From positions 4,484,230 through 4,548,229 of the forward strand of contig CM017573.1 in NCBI GenBank assembly GCA_007844125.1: 64,000 nucleotides of DNA. Reading direction: 5' to 3'. This stretch comes from Sinonovacula constricta. Taxonomy: Eukaryota; Mollusca; Bivalvia; Cardiida; Solecurtidae. The position numbers were made by a program, and so were the translations under genes. The notes beneath the pieces are model-generated. The model was not told the DNA's origin. It saw nothing but the letters and a program-made list of their open reading frames with translations, and did not search any database. Of this stretch, positions 59,201 to 63,814 are shown piece by piece (positions within the stretch are counted from its first letter, which is position 1; each line of letters begins with the position of its first letter).

Positions 59201-61890
59201 TTTAGTTCACATTTGAATTAAAATAACAAAAACTAAGATTTTACTTCATTTTATTTACATCATTGTAAAAAAATGACTACATCCTTATATAATAAAAATT
59301 AGGAAATAGATTTTAAGTTTCTGTGATCTAATGCCTAAAATATCATGGTTTCGACTTCAGATGAAAGAATTTAATCACGAAGGCCTAAAGAAAGTAGAAA
59401 CAAATAAACTATAACAGTCAGTATAATTGATAATATTAATACAATATAATAATAACCTTGTATTAGATATAAATATTATGTATGAACTCATAAAAAGGTC
59501 AATATCGTTAAGCAGGTCACATTAACAAACAACAACAGGTGGTCCTATTATGAAGTATTTATTTTTATATTTTATTTGCAAATGGGACTGAAAAATGCCA
59601 GATCCTAATCAACTCACTTGGACTGATCCTAACACTTCACTTTTATTCACACCCTATATATAAGAGAGGGCATAGCCATACTGTCTAGGATGAATGTCTT
59701 TTTTGCTGGTCTGGATCATCGTTAACCCAGTTTGGATTGCATGCATTTAAATATTAAAATAAATCTGACATTTCATTTCATTTCTTCATTTGCTAACACG
59801 TACATACAAATGTTTTAAGTCATATTGCTAAAGAGTCAGCAGCAAATAAAGCAGATCTTGATCCGACAGATTCAAGCTCCAACAGGTCCATCTGAACCTA
59901 CACTATTTGCCAGTCGTTGATCAACTTAAATTTAGCAGGTTGAAAAGTTAGATGTTAGAAGAGTCTACTGAATATAAAATGCTAAAGAAAAAGAGACATT
60001 TTTCCTAGTGTGAATACATATTCTTTTGTAACCATGTTCAAATAAAGTCTTGAGGCAAATGAAGAAATGAAGAAAGATGAACATACTTCATTTTAAATTT
60101 TTGGCAAAACTCCATAAGAGAGGTAGAAGCAAAGAGGACAATACAGCCCTACATCATTTCCTCAATGCTAAAGTAAAGGAAACAGCCGTGATCAGAAAGT
60201 GGACAAAAATCATGTATACAATAAGTTTTAATTTGTTCAAAGATTTTGGTCCAACAAAATGTTTTAACATTTTACTTTTTACTGATAGGGAAAATGTCTA
60301 CTCCACTAATGTCCCTTTGTTCTGACAGATCAAAGTTCTTTGAACATCCTTTAAAAAGGACCACCCTAGCAACATATATACCAAATATCAAGGCTCTTCT
60401 TGCAGTCATTGATGAAAGATTTTCAAATGATTGCTATATTGCCATATCTGGAAAATAACCACATCCCTCGAGGCTATGTTTCTGATGGATCAATGTTTTT
60501 TAATATTCATGCCTGAAGTCCTCCCAAGGAGTGTATATACCAGTATCAAGGGTCTAGTTCTAGTTGTTTCTGGATAGAAGATTTTCAAAGTTTTACAATA
60601 TAAATGTAGTCATTTATTGAAAATGGCCACTCCCCTGGCAGCCATAGTTTCAGATGGCACTCAAATTTTAATAACTTTTCGTCCCCCCTGACTACTAAAG
60701 CATCTAATGAACTTGTGGTAGTGTTTTCCAAGGAGATGATGTTTAACGAATTTTAAAAGATGCAAGACTCTTGGTGCCTTTGGGGAGGTTGATCACAATA
60801 GCTCAGAGTTAGCAAGCAAGTCCAAGCAAAGAAAACTCACAGGACAAGATCTACTGGTGATCACAATAGCTATGTATTTCAAAATATATTGAAATGGCAT
60901 GACTTAGTTTCATGCTGTACATTTTGACATTTTCCAGACTGGGAAGTGAATCCAGGACCAACAAAGTATCTTGAGTAGTTAAGCATGACTTTACCACAGA
61001 CGCCACATAGAGGAACAAGCAATTTGAATCAATGCAATAACGGTTCCTGCCTGGGTGCATGTCACTGATTGGTGCAAAACAAAGGTTTTTATCTGATTGT
61101 GTGGAAGTGAGCCGGCCTTTCCTTTGGTATTGTATTTTTTATTTTCTTTATTTTGGGGGTTGGGGGGAAGGGGGGGCAGATTTACAAGATTTTGAAACAT
61201 TTTAAACATTGTTTTCAGCTGAATTTTTAATTTTTTTTTATATAATGCAGCTTTACATACCTCTGTACGATACATTTTAAGCAAATCCTTTTACAGCAAT
61301 GTAGTTTGACCACTTGTTGTGTATTGTCCTTTTTGTTAACATCCATTTCTTACTAAGAATAATTTGACTGATGAAGACCTTGAAACAGTTAAATGTTTTT
61401 ATACTCAAAACAATAAACAAATCCTTTCATTTCACAACTTACCATAATAAATCTCATGTCCTCGTGACTTTTTAAACAGCAGGAATGTAGGGAACTTGTA
61501 GACATGCATGTCATTACAAAGCTGTCTCAACTCCTTGCAGTCAACTCTTCCTACGTGAACCTTGCTCAACATGGCTGGAAGCTTTCGGAGTTCCAACAGT
61601 CGCCCTTCTTGACCTTCCACAAAGTGTATCAACCAGGGTTCTTCTTGACCTGTTTTTAGATTATTCTGAATCTTTGCAAACATTCCTTCATCGAGGTCAG
61701 TCACATCTGGAAGCTGTGACAGAACCTGATTGGCTATCTCCTGGGCAACCAGTGTTGTTATGGCAATGCTTGATTTAGGATTCACTTTTCCATCAAAATA
61801 GAAATAAGTGCCAGTGGTTTGTCCGAGGGAGTCGCACTTGGCCTCATTGTTTCCATGGCAATCCATAGTAGCAACGTTGACCAGTTCATC
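17243..61890 (-). CDS. DNAJC10: DNAJC10/ERdj5, ER disulfide reductase co-chaperone (partial, 10 exons; N-terminus outside window)
   Basis: Join, in coding order: 61443-61890, 55375-55517, 49830-49946, 46487-46588, 44008-44163, 35305-35441, 33897-34098, 21039-21167, 18608-18697, 17243-17269, all on the minus strand. The product is 516 residues, against about 793 in human. All nine introns are GT-AG, with phases 1,0,0,0,0,2,0,0,0. The visible part covers the Trxb1 tail and Trxb2 (residues 1 to about 170), then thioredoxin domains with WCPPC (C199/C202), WCGPC (C307/C310) and WCGHC (C420/C423). Each is followed by a VDC and a cis-proline YP motif. The chain ends in KKDEL. In the known family the protein sits in the ER lumen, binds BiP through its J domain and reduces disulfides of misfolded clients for ERAD. 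The J domain and first active thioredoxin domain are not in the window. Alignment to human ERdj5 is from memory, but length and motif order agree across every splice junction. Confidence 0.93.
18001..18064. repeat. perfect hairpin, 23-bp stem, 18-nt loop
   Basis: Arms 18001-18023 and 18042-18064 are exact reverse complements, centred on AAAGAATGAAAGCATA. It lies in the last DNAJC10 intron. A relaxed third copy of one arm sits near 18092-18113. It could be a foldback element or a structured RNA; nothing distinguishes these here. Confidence 0.85.
18409..18590 (-). pseudogene. LINE ORF2 C-terminal remnant
   Basis: The minus-strand frame reads LCPKTIRDWNSLPPSIISAD, then a TAA at 18411-18409. The (F)PxTIRDWNSLP block is the characteristic C-terminal tail of many non-LTR reverse transcriptases. 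The upstream part is degenerate, and the polymerase domain is absent. It lies in the last DNAJC10 intron, same strand as the gene. Clade not determined. Confidence 0.75.
18608..18697 (-). CDS. DNAJC10: DNAJC10 exon: last helix of the final thioredoxin fold
   Basis: The 90-nt phase-0 exon reads GYHGWDIVSQNSVEIVRF through AIPQ, the C-terminal helix of the fold. The acceptor is TTACAG and the donor CAG|gtaagg. Reading through the donor gives VRIP and then a stop, so failure to splice here would make a protein lacking KDEL. Confidence 0.9.
18738..18860 (+). mobile_element. SINE-like repeat, family C, partial
   Basis: CATCACAGCGACACAAGTAT, TATGTCCAGCTATTTTGGTG and GGAAGACCCC match the family C 5' half. 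The 3' half is missing or too diverged to follow. Confidence 0.55.
19503..20712 (+). mobile_element. tandem-core element (copy 2)
   Basis: The left end carries a small palindrome (AACTCCGCGAGTT) and TGTCGCCTGA (19529-19538). The right end carries TCAGGTGACA (20696-20705), inverted with one mismatch, itself the 3' arm of a hairpin starting at 20687. The core is about six units of 147-159 bp, each with GCCAGAAACATGCATACCAA and GGACCTACGGTGACAAAG. A GC-rich palindromic patch (20630-20670) precedes the right end. No ORF. It lies in the DNAJC10 intron between 18697 and 21039. Confidence 0.7.
21039..21167 (-). CDS. DNAJC10: DNAJC10 exon: C-terminal half of the WCGHC domain
   Basis: The 129-nt phase-0 exon encodes GIEGMGRAGKVDCTREQYLC and VQAYPSVRFYP. 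Spacing across the upstream junction (EKVAE to KVDC) equals that of human ERdj5. The acceptor is TTCCAG and the donor CAG|gtatga. A tRNA-derived SINE ends only about 40 bp upstream of the acceptor (21208-21449), so the branch-point region is very short or partly SINE-derived. Confidence 0.92.
21208..21449 (-). mobile_element. tRNA-derived SINE, family B
   Basis: On the minus strand it begins with a tRNA-like head, CCGCAATAGCTTAAGTGGTA then GAGCGTCGGC, and a box B GGTTCAAACCCC. A core shared with 25947-26207 follows (TAATGGACCG; ATGATAGAAATGTCGCTGCA). It ends about 40 bp from the acceptor of the DNAJC10 exon at 21039-21167, in the same orientation as the gene. Confidence 0.85.
21450..22204. 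other. intron sequence with a CAT/ATC triplet tract
   Basis: CATCATCATACTATCATCAT near 21490-21520. Otherwise nothing recognised. Confidence 0.5.
22205..22295 (+). repeat. dispersed repeat, family E
   Basis: TGTGCTTCTGAAATTCAG, TTTCTCATAA and the preceding ATGCAGGG stretch match the reverse complement of 27035-27130 with moderate divergence. Function unknown. Confidence 0.45.
22637..25196. repeat. 34-bp minisatellite, about 75 units, with larger blocks
   Basis: The consensus unit has TCTGTCTGGGTGGTACAGTG and GTTACATGACTTTA. Shorter forms lack TTTA or more. A block starting with the rare CTATCTGCTATTTG occurs at 23681 and again at 24018, so a multi-unit segment of about 337 bp was duplicated. 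It lies in the 12.7-kb DNAJC10 intron. Confidence 0.93.
25168..25225 (+). repeat. tRNA-like SINE head at the edge of the 34-bp array
   Basis: The final unit runs GGTGGTACAGTGGTTACATG straight into CTCAAGGTCCTGGGTTTAAA. The first part resembles a tRNA box A, the second a worn box B with its usual AAGGTCCTGG lead-in, at roughly the right spacing. The array unit is thus probably the box A half of an old SINE. Confidence 0.45.
25226..25946. other. AT-rich intron sequence, nothing recognised
   Basis: No repeat or coding signal seen. Confidence 0.5.
25947..26207 (-). mobile_element. tRNA-derived SINE, family B
   Basis: Second copy of the element at 21208-21449, same strand, with a better kept box B (GGTTCGAAACCCGG on the minus strand) and an extra 15-20 bp of core. 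Confidence 0.85.
26208..26839. other. intron sequence, nothing recognised
   Basis: AT-rich, no tandem structure, no conserved frame. Confidence 0.5.
26840..27055 (+). mobile_element. SINE-like repeat, family C, most complete copy
   Basis: Contains CATCGCAGCAACCAGTTATG, GCTATTTTGGTGGAGGAAGA, TGTCTGTGTAGAACCACC, GCTGGGAGACCTTCC and AACAGGACTTGAACCCACG, the last like a tRNA box B. Its 5' lead (TTGTTTTGTTTTGGAAATAC) is shared with the copy at 57225. Confidence 0.65.
27035..27130 (-). repeat. dispersed repeat, family E, inverted copy
   Basis: The reverse complement matches 22205-22295 around TGTGCTTCTGAAAT and TTTCTCATAA. It abuts family C on the left and the 29-bp array on the right. Confidence 0.45.
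27188..29034. repeat. 29-bp AT-rich minisatellite, about 63 units, 609-bp higher-order repeat
   Basis: The unit reads ATGTTAACATTAATATTGTT then ATCTGTTTG. Rare variants recur at exactly 609 bp (21 units): ATGTTTACAT at 27691 and 28300, and AATAGTG at 28079 and 28688. The unit is close to palindromic around AACATTAATATTGTT. Confidence 0.95.
29040..30452. repeat. 56-bp minisatellite, about 25 units
   Basis: The unit contains AGGAAACAACAAAGATTCAG and AGAGACAGTACCTACTA. Variation is confined to two sites: TCC/TCT/TGG before AGAG, and TATAGTGC, GAGTGC or GAGTGT. It begins directly after the 29-bp array. A unit of 56 bp gives short open frames in every phase, with no coding meaning. Confidence 0.95.
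30453..32300. other. AT-rich intron sequence with one repeat tail
   Basis: Only the tail at 31193-31268 is recognisable. Confidence 0.5.
31193..31268 (+). mobile_element. truncated retroelement tail ending in (AAAT)n
   Basis: GGCACCATATAACCTGTTAA, GTGTCGGTGTGGCG and TAAAACCCAAATAAATAAAT. A reversed end of the same kind is at 601-625. Parent family unknown. Confidence 0.5.
32301..32575. repeat. 39-bp minisatellite, 7 units, open on both strands
   Basis: The unit holds GAATTAGTAAGTGAATG and TTCCAATTTGATATTGAG. As 39 is a multiple of 3 and no stop falls in some frames, both strands stay open (13-residue repeats such as LVSECFQFDIELE). No start context or homology supports a protein. Confidence 0.9.
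32690..32805. repeat. two short LINE-like 3' tails
   Basis: CAATAAAAGTTTGAATTGAA (plus, 32693) and AACAGAACAGAGTTTATTC (about 32778, reversed) resemble the ends of invertebrate LINEs. Only the ends remain. Confidence 0.35.
32964..33649 (+). mobile_element. tandem-core element (copy 3), degenerate
   Basis: Starts AACAAGAGGGCCCTGATGG with TTCTCATCTGAG nearby and ends AATAGCTCACCC then TTAGATGAGCAAAA, an inverted CTCATCT pair. Inner text (AAATATCAAGGCTC, TTTTCAAAGTTTT) recurs at 47680-48460 and 60255-60840. No ORF. Confidence 0.5.
33897..34098 (-). CDS. DNAJC10: DNAJC10 exon: interdomain linker and WCGHC active site
   Basis: The 202-nt exon supplies the last base of a histidine codon, then VYTGWHRDAESLRAWAF, and ends with DFYAPWCGHC and FKPEFEKVAE in phase 0. 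CGHC is the classical PDI motif. Human ERdj5 has CGPC in this fourth active domain. The acceptor is CATCCAG and the donor GAG|gtaagg. The following intron is 12.7 kb and full of minisatellites. Confidence 0.93.
34638..34697. repeat. perfect hairpin, 25-bp stem, 10-nt loop
   Basis: Arms 34638-34662 and 34673-34697 are exact reverse complements, centred on AAGCAGATGGTGTC. It lies in the 1.2-kb DNAJC10 intron between the exons at 33897 and 35305, so both strands would fold when transcribed. It could be a foldback, a recent inverted duplication or a small-RNA precursor. Confidence 0.9.
35305..35441 (-). CDS. DNAJC10: DNAJC10 exon: C-terminal half of the WCGPC domain
   Basis: The 137-nt exon starts in phase 0 (LLKETKGVYVAMVDC) and ends two bases into a histidine codon. 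It includes VQSYPNLRLYP, with the cis-proline. The acceptor is TTTCAG and the donor CCA|gtaggt. The next intron is only about 1.2 kb and holds the 25-bp perfect hairpin at 34638-34697. Confidence 0.92.
35560..35715 (+). mobile_element. SINE-like repeat, family C
   Basis: ATGTCCAGCTATTTATTGGT, TATGTCTGGGTAGAACCAC and CCTTCCTGAC match the family. A shorter piece with the same CCAGCTGTTATTGGTGGA wording lies near 49987. Confidence 0.55.
36387..36699 (-). mobile_element. tRNA-derived SINE, family A, with target duplication
   Basis: The minus strand reads a tRNA-like head (GGTAGAGCAGTCGGTAGAGC, box B GGGTTCGATCCC), then core and tail. The 12-bp flank AACAACCTTTGT stands at 36375-36386 and 36700-36711, a clean target-site duplication. 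It lies in the 8.6-kb DNAJC10 intron. Confidence 0.92.
36712..38624. other. AT-rich intron sequence, nothing recognised
   Basis: No tandem repeat, element end or conserved frame seen. Confidence 0.5.
38625..40306 (+). mobile_element. tandem-core element (copy 4), split by copy 5
   Basis: Starts AACAAGAGCTTGTCG; ATGCTCCCCGAATAG (38651-38665) is answered by CTATTCGAGGAGCAT (40287-40301), inverted with one mismatch. The core is about 154-bp units with GGGCAATAACTCC (39819, 39974, 40128) and AGTTTCAGAGTTATGTCC. The first unit is broken at about 38735 and resumes at about 39818, so another element inserted into it. Confidence 0.75.
38736..39819 (+). mobile_element. tandem-core element (copy 5), nested
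   Basis: Starts AACAAGAGGGCCATGATGG with a GGGCCATGATGGCCC palindrome. GCTCACCTGA (38765-38774) is answered exactly by TCAGGTGAGC (39805-39814), beside a perfect GAGCAC/GTGCTC hairpin (39792-39806). The core is about five units of 143-146 bp with GACCAAGTTTGGTGAAGATT and GACCTACTTTTTGACCCCA. GACGGACGCCGGACG precedes the end. Any minus-strand open frame here comes from the repeats only. Confidence 0.8.
40392..40499 (-). mobile_element. SINE family A, 3' fragment
   Basis: Matches the tail and core of the family (GGTTATTGGGTTTATTGTCC, CAGTTATCTGGAGATG, CTGCCTTCACTGTGTAT), truncated before the tRNA head. Confidence 0.75.
40626..40812. repeat. 42-bp minisatellite, about 4.4 units
   Basis: The unit holds CTTTTGCCCAGCAGCCCTAA and TATATACTCTAACTTCA. 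Unit length is a multiple of 3, so open frames pass through by chance. Confidence 0.9.
40830..41799. other. AT-rich intron sequence, nothing recognised
   Basis: No element ends or coding signal seen. Confidence 0.5.
41800..43290. repeat. pyrimidine-rich tract (CCTCCT/CTAACTT) enclosing a GC-rich array
   Basis: Units such as CCTAACTTCCTCCTTCACCT and CATCATCCTTC run at 41806-41870 and 42890-43290, flanking the GC-rich block. The plus strand is nearly all pyrimidine, so the gene-sense strand is purine-rich. The long open frames here are low-complexity artefacts. Confidence 0.85.
41872..42880. repeat. extremely GC-rich array, 35-50 bp unit, about 23 copies
   Basis: Units carry CACCGCAGCAGCCGGCCGAA with spacers of GGCCGCCG and GCGGACC type. 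Early spacings are 45-48 bp. GC content is about 80% with dense CpG, in a genome that is otherwise about one third GC. Both strands stay open for hundreds of codons because A+T-rich stops are absent. Not protein coding on present evidence. Confidence 0.85.
43306..43745. repeat. 37-bp minisatellite, about 10 units
   Basis: The unit holds CACAGGAAGGTGTGAACA and GTCTATGAGGAA. Copies at both edges are diverged. It lies within 270 bp of the DNAJC10 exon at 44008-44163. Confidence 0.88.
44008..44163 (-). CDS. DNAJC10: DNAJC10 exon: WCGPC active site
   Basis: The 156-nt phase-0 exon encodes the linker DTLKPPVMKLDATSF and the redox strand VDFYAPWCGPC, then LAPEWRRLAK. By position this is the third active domain, which has CHPC in human ERdj5; here it is CGPC. 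The acceptor is TTGCAG and the donor AAG|gtaaga. Confidence 0.93.
44164..45116. other. intron sequence, nothing recognised
   Basis: AT-rich, no repeat structure apparent. Confidence 0.5.
45117..46284. repeat. 33-bp minisatellite, about 35 units
   Basis: The unit holds ACATGACAGCCCTGGAATGT and GGGGATTGTCTCT. Being a multiple of 3, it leaves several frames open on both strands (11-residue repeats MTALECGDCLY on plus, RDNPHIPGLSC on minus). The rare CCTAAATGCCAG variant occurs at 45782 and 46046, 264 bp or 8 units apart, showing block duplication. It lies in the DNAJC10 intron between 44163 and 46487. Confidence 0.95.
46314..46411 (+). repeat. G-rich duplicated segment, quadruplex-capable
   Basis: Two copies of CTACAGCTGAGGGAA, a G-rich run, then GGTCCACAGTCCCC, about 56 bp apart. 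The first holds four G-runs. On the gene-sense strand this is C-rich. Confidence 0.6.
46487..46588 (-). CDS. DNAJC10: DNAJC10 exon: C-terminal half of the WCPPC domain
   Basis: The 102-nt phase-0 exon encodes YNVNSYPTTILYN through YHGHHNVHSMVEFIK. It carries the cis-proline of the thioredoxin fold (SYP, joined residue 243). The acceptor is TTTCAG and the donor AAG|gtgaga. If the following intron were retained, the frame would stop at a TAA after six codons, well before the 33-bp array at 45117-46284. Confidence 0.92.
46589..47679. other. intron sequence, nothing recognised
   Basis: An open frame near 47380-47676 has no recognisable protein features. Confidence 0.5.
47680..48460 (+). repeat. 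interspersed repeat related to the tandem-core elements
   Basis: Contains AGATTTTCAAAGTTTTACTA, GCCACGCCCCTGGCGGCCAT and about two units of AGGGCAATAACTCTGT type. It ends GGGGAGCATAAAA, like the right end of copy 4. The left end is not resolved. Confidence 0.55.
49109..49430 (+). mobile_element. tRNA-derived SINE, family A, first of a tandem pair
   Basis: Head CCTGGTAGCGCAATCGGTAG then AGCGTCGGCTCCAGG, box B GGGTTCGATCCC, core with TGTCAGGATAATGTGACTGG, tail ATAAACCCAATAAACAAACA. A short ACACTTT may be the flanking duplication (49096 and 49428). The head is tRNA-like but lacks a matching acceptor stem, so it is not a tRNA gene. Confidence 0.9.
49452..49762 (+). mobile_element. tRNA-derived SINE, family A, second of a tandem pair
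   Basis: Same structure as its neighbour (CGGATCTGGTAGTGCAATCC, box B GGGTTCGATCC). The 12-bp flank TAAGGCTGGTGA occurs at 49440-49451 and 49763-49774, so it arrived by its own insertion, not by unequal duplication. It ends 67 bp from the DNAJC10 exon at 49830. Confidence 0.92.
49830..49946 (-). CDS. DNAJC10: DNAJC10 exon: WCPPC active site
   Basis: The 117-nt phase-0 exon starts directly with W-C-P-P-C, followed by MRLLPEFRKAA and NFGTVDCTIHTQLC. CPPC is the motif of the second active thioredoxin domain in human ERdj5. The acceptor is TTTCAG and the donor CAG|gtcagt. Two tRNA-derived SINEs lie just downstream in the following intron (49109-49762). Confidence 0.93.
49947..51667. other. intron sequence with a possible small family C piece
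   Basis: Apart from a family C-like fragment near 49987, nothing recognised. Confidence 0.5.
51668..51738. repeat. TTG-rich microsatellite
   Basis: Alternating TTGTTGTTATTTTG and TTGTTGTTTTTTTG units. Confidence 0.8.
51745..51932 (+). mobile_element. SINE-like repeat, family C
   Basis: CAATTATGGTCACATTGGTG, TGATGGAGGAAGACCCCAGA, TATGTCTGGACAGAAC, and an end AACTCTAACAACTCAGCCAT that looks like a reversed tRNA box A. Family C heads may therefore lie at its right end. Confidence 0.6.
51933..54299. other. intron sequence, nothing recognised
   Basis: AT-rich with a purine-rich patch near 52135-52170 and a small inverted repeat (CTAATGTAAAA and TTTTACATTAG) near 53221-53256. Confidence 0.5.
54300..55140. 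promoter_or_regulatory. GC-richer intronic island with CRE and CCAAT motifs
   Basis: A perfect CRE, TGACGTCA (54317-54324), a CACGTG (about 54719) and four CCAAT/ATTGG boxes within 150 bp (54771 to about 54922) stand in a patch less AT-rich than the rest of the intron. No CCAAT-N9-CCACG element was found. A cryptic promoter or enhancer is possible; an old repeat is equally possible. Confidence 0.3.
55375..55517 (-). CDS. DNAJC10: DNAJC10 exon: Trxb2 end and start of the WCPPC domain
   Basis: The exon is 143 nt. Its first two bases (GA) complete a glycine codon begun by the previous exon, giving YYGRVTAHDVAAFARD. It ends in phase 0 with TWFVDFFAP, just before the WCxxC of the next exon. The acceptor is TTGCAG and the donor CCG|gtatgt. 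The intron therefore splits the active-site loop between AP and WC. Confidence 0.9.
55677..55925. repeat. 117-bp tandem duplication, two copies plus start of a third
   Basis: TTATCTCCCTGACAAGGCCT begins at 55677 and 55794; TTATCTCCCT begins again at 55911. Copies differ at a few sites. Confidence 0.9.
55926..57224. other. AT-rich intron sequence with a G-rich tract
   Basis: Only the G-rich tract at 56212-56248 stands out. Confidence 0.5.
56212..56248 (+). other. G-quadruplex-capable tract
   Basis: Six G-runs of 3-4 (GGGG, GGGG, GGG, GGG, GGGG, GGGG) with spacers of 1-6 nt on the plus strand, inside a DNAJC10 intron. Confidence 0.5.
57225..57345 (+). mobile_element. SINE-like repeat, family C, partial
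   Basis: TACATTGCAGCTAACATTTA, ATGATCATTATATCAATGTC and CATGTCTGTGTAGAACCACC match the copy at 26840-27055, then break off into a CA-rich tract. Confidence 0.55.
57346..60254. other. AT-rich intron sequence with a TG/G tract
   Basis: Nothing recognised beyond the tract at 58862-58889. Confidence 0.5.
58862..58889 (+). repeat. (TG)n followed by a 12-nt G run
   Basis: GTGTGTGTGTGTGTG then twelve G. The run length may vary between reads or alleles. Confidence 0.8.
60255..60840 (+). repeat. interspersed repeat, relative of 47680-48460
   Basis: AAATATCAAGGCTC, AAGATTTTCAAA, TGGCCACTCCCCTGGCAGCC and the end GATCACAATAGCTCAGA parallel copy 3 (32964-33649). No ORF. Confidence 0.5.
60841..61442. 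other. intron sequence with a G-rich tract
   Basis: Three long G-runs (5, 6, 7) at 61155-61176. Nothing else recognised. Confidence 0.5.
61443..61890 (-). CDS. DNAJC10: DNAJC10 exon: end of Trxb1 and most of Trxb2
   Basis: This 448-nt exon opens in phase 0 after an acceptor ending AAAAG (61891-61895) and ends in phase 1 at TATTATG|gtaagt. It begins DELVNVATMDC, matching the Trxb1 strand that carries a lone cysteine, and later shows VHVGRVDC and VYKFPTF, the equivalent strands of Trxb2. Neither fold has a CxxC here, as expected for the redox-inactive Trxb pair. The exon reads on from missing upstream exons. Its internal ATG at codon 9 is not a start. Confidence 0.92.
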
Positions 61891-61892
61891 CT

Positions 61893-63538
61893 TTTAAAAT
61901 AAAAAAATAAAATAGAGAGCTGTTATAAGGCTGAGTGCTGGACTATTCAAGTGCTTGATCTTTCTTTGCTCTGGTAACTGACTATGAAACTTAAATGAGA
62001 AGCACACAAAAAAACAACAAGAATAAGGGCAAACAGGCATAGAAAAACAGGCATAACAAGATCTGCACTTCACAGTGTGAAAAGCCAATAAGGGTAACCG
62101 TGTCTCCGTTAATAGGCTTGGTGAGAAATAGCTCACAAAGGTAACTATTGACAGAGGACGATCCAAGACTTAAGTCTCAGTGGAACCACTGGGGCACCCC
62201 TGTTTAGCTGGAAAACCTCCCTACATAAACCATATCCTAGCACTGACCAGGACAGGAATCCACATGATGAGGAACTGACGAGCATTGTCTGACTGTGACT
62301 GTTCTAGGGGCTGGATTGATATAAGGAACACCACAATAATGTCTTCAACAAGGTTTGTAGTGGGGCTATGTCTGTAGACAAAGTCTCACATGATACTCCT
62401 AAGTGGAATAAAAAACTTAAGCATATTCTAAATGAAACCACCCCAGACAGGGTATACAATGCCGAGAGAACAGCAATCTTGTAGAGAATGATAACCTATA
62501 AAACTAGATGTGTAATACAATGTCTAATGAAGAACTACAACTAGTCCCCTCTTCCTAAACCTCTCTTATAAATGCCTAAAATCTCAACAAAAAAAAAGGA
62601 GCAATATCTTGTGCAGTTTACATCAGACTTGTAACAGAAATAGAAGAAACAATAAAGATCTTTAAAAAAGATATGCGCCGCTGGTGAGGCATTTACTTAC
62701 ACATTTTTTATCATGTTTATTTTTTAATAGAAAATAAATTTGTAACAACAAAGAAACAAAATTATTATACATTTTACACCAGTCACTGGCTCCATCTGCG
62801 CCTCATAATTCTGAAGTTTTTCACGTAATGGACACTTAAATATATGAAGCAGTTAGACAACGCAGATGTATTGTGGCGTATGGCAGAGATTAAGTTTAAA
62901 TGAATGTAGGATCAAGCAATGTTTAATGTACAATATACACTAATGCTGTAAGAAATTGATTTGGAATTGTTTAAGACTTAAACAACTTTATAAATAACTA
63001 AATACCGGGCAAAGAGGTTTAATAGAAACACTACAGTATATGAAGATAGTTGGGATTTCTACCAATGGTTAGACAGCTACGCCTAAAAATATAAGTTGCA
63101 CAGGATCCCATGGTACTAACGATAATAGTGAAATTCTATCATTGACACAAAACTGTATGAGGAAATCCTGAACACAACTGGGTTCACAGATGGACAAACA
63201 GATAGCGACATGGAAGGACATTCTGGTTCTAGTAATGGCCCCACAAACAAAAACATAAAGGGTGTCAATTGTCATGGTAGCAAGATGAGTTAAGAATGAA
63301 TAATTGAACTGTTATGCAGCAAGATGTCTGGTACTGACCAAATACTGCTGTTTATTGTTTTCCAGTCAGCTCTGTTTCAATAATGTTAAAACTCTTCCTA
63401 TTCAGGGTGTAACATTTTTAGTAACTGGATAAAAAAAGCCAACAACAGCTATAAAAGTTTATGTCCTGACAAAAACAATTATCAAATTTTGTCAATGACA
63501 TCTTCCCTGCCTATTGAAATATTTAAGGCTAATCAGCT
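61893..63538. other. upstream DNAJC10 intron, no exon found
   Basis: The minus strand was searched for the Trxb1 start, the first thioredoxin CxxC and the J-domain HPD. None was seen, so the intron runs past the window. A family C-like fragment lies at 62140-62310. Confidence 0.6.
62140..62310 (+). mobile_element. SINE-like repeat, family C, diverged
   Basis: ACAGAGGACGATCCAAGACT, AAGTCTCAGTGGAACCAC, TTAGCTGGAAAACCTCCC and CAGGACAGGAATCCACA follow the family order with heavy substitution. Confidence 0.5.
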
Positions 63539-63814
63539 GTGAGACATGTCTACCTTCCAGCAAACACAATCAGTCTGACACAGCCAATAGATCAGGGCAC
63601 CATAGGGCACTTGAAGGTGCACTACCAATCTCTAAGTCAGCAAAGAAGACTGAAAAAAATCAACCTTGATGTTGGTTCTTCTGCAGTTACCTTTCTATGT
63701 GCATTGCACATATCAGAGAAGGCATGGTTTTTAGTTTCTTTGAAAATGACTATAAATTTCTTCAGACATGCTGGGTTGTGCATTAATTCAGAACTTGAGC
63801 AAGATTTTATTTAG
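63539..63814 (+). pseudogene. Tigger/pogo-type transposase fragment (DDE_1)
   Basis: The frame reads RHVYLPANTISLTQPIDQGT and, later, EKAWFLVSLKMTINFFRHAG. The LPxNTxSLxQPxDQG block and the AW..V...TI..FF..AG block are hallmarks of Tigger/pogo DDE transposases, downstream of the second catalytic Asp. The N-terminal DNA-binding part and the first two catalytic residues are absent, and no recognisable protein lies just upstream. A decayed insertion in a DNAJC10 intron, opposite strand to the gene. Confidence 0.8.

Noticed and set aside
61432..61866. Single-exon gene starting at the ATG in MDCHGN
   Set aside because: The reading frame continues upstream to an acceptor at 61891 with conserved DELVNVAT. 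This Met is internal to DNAJC10.
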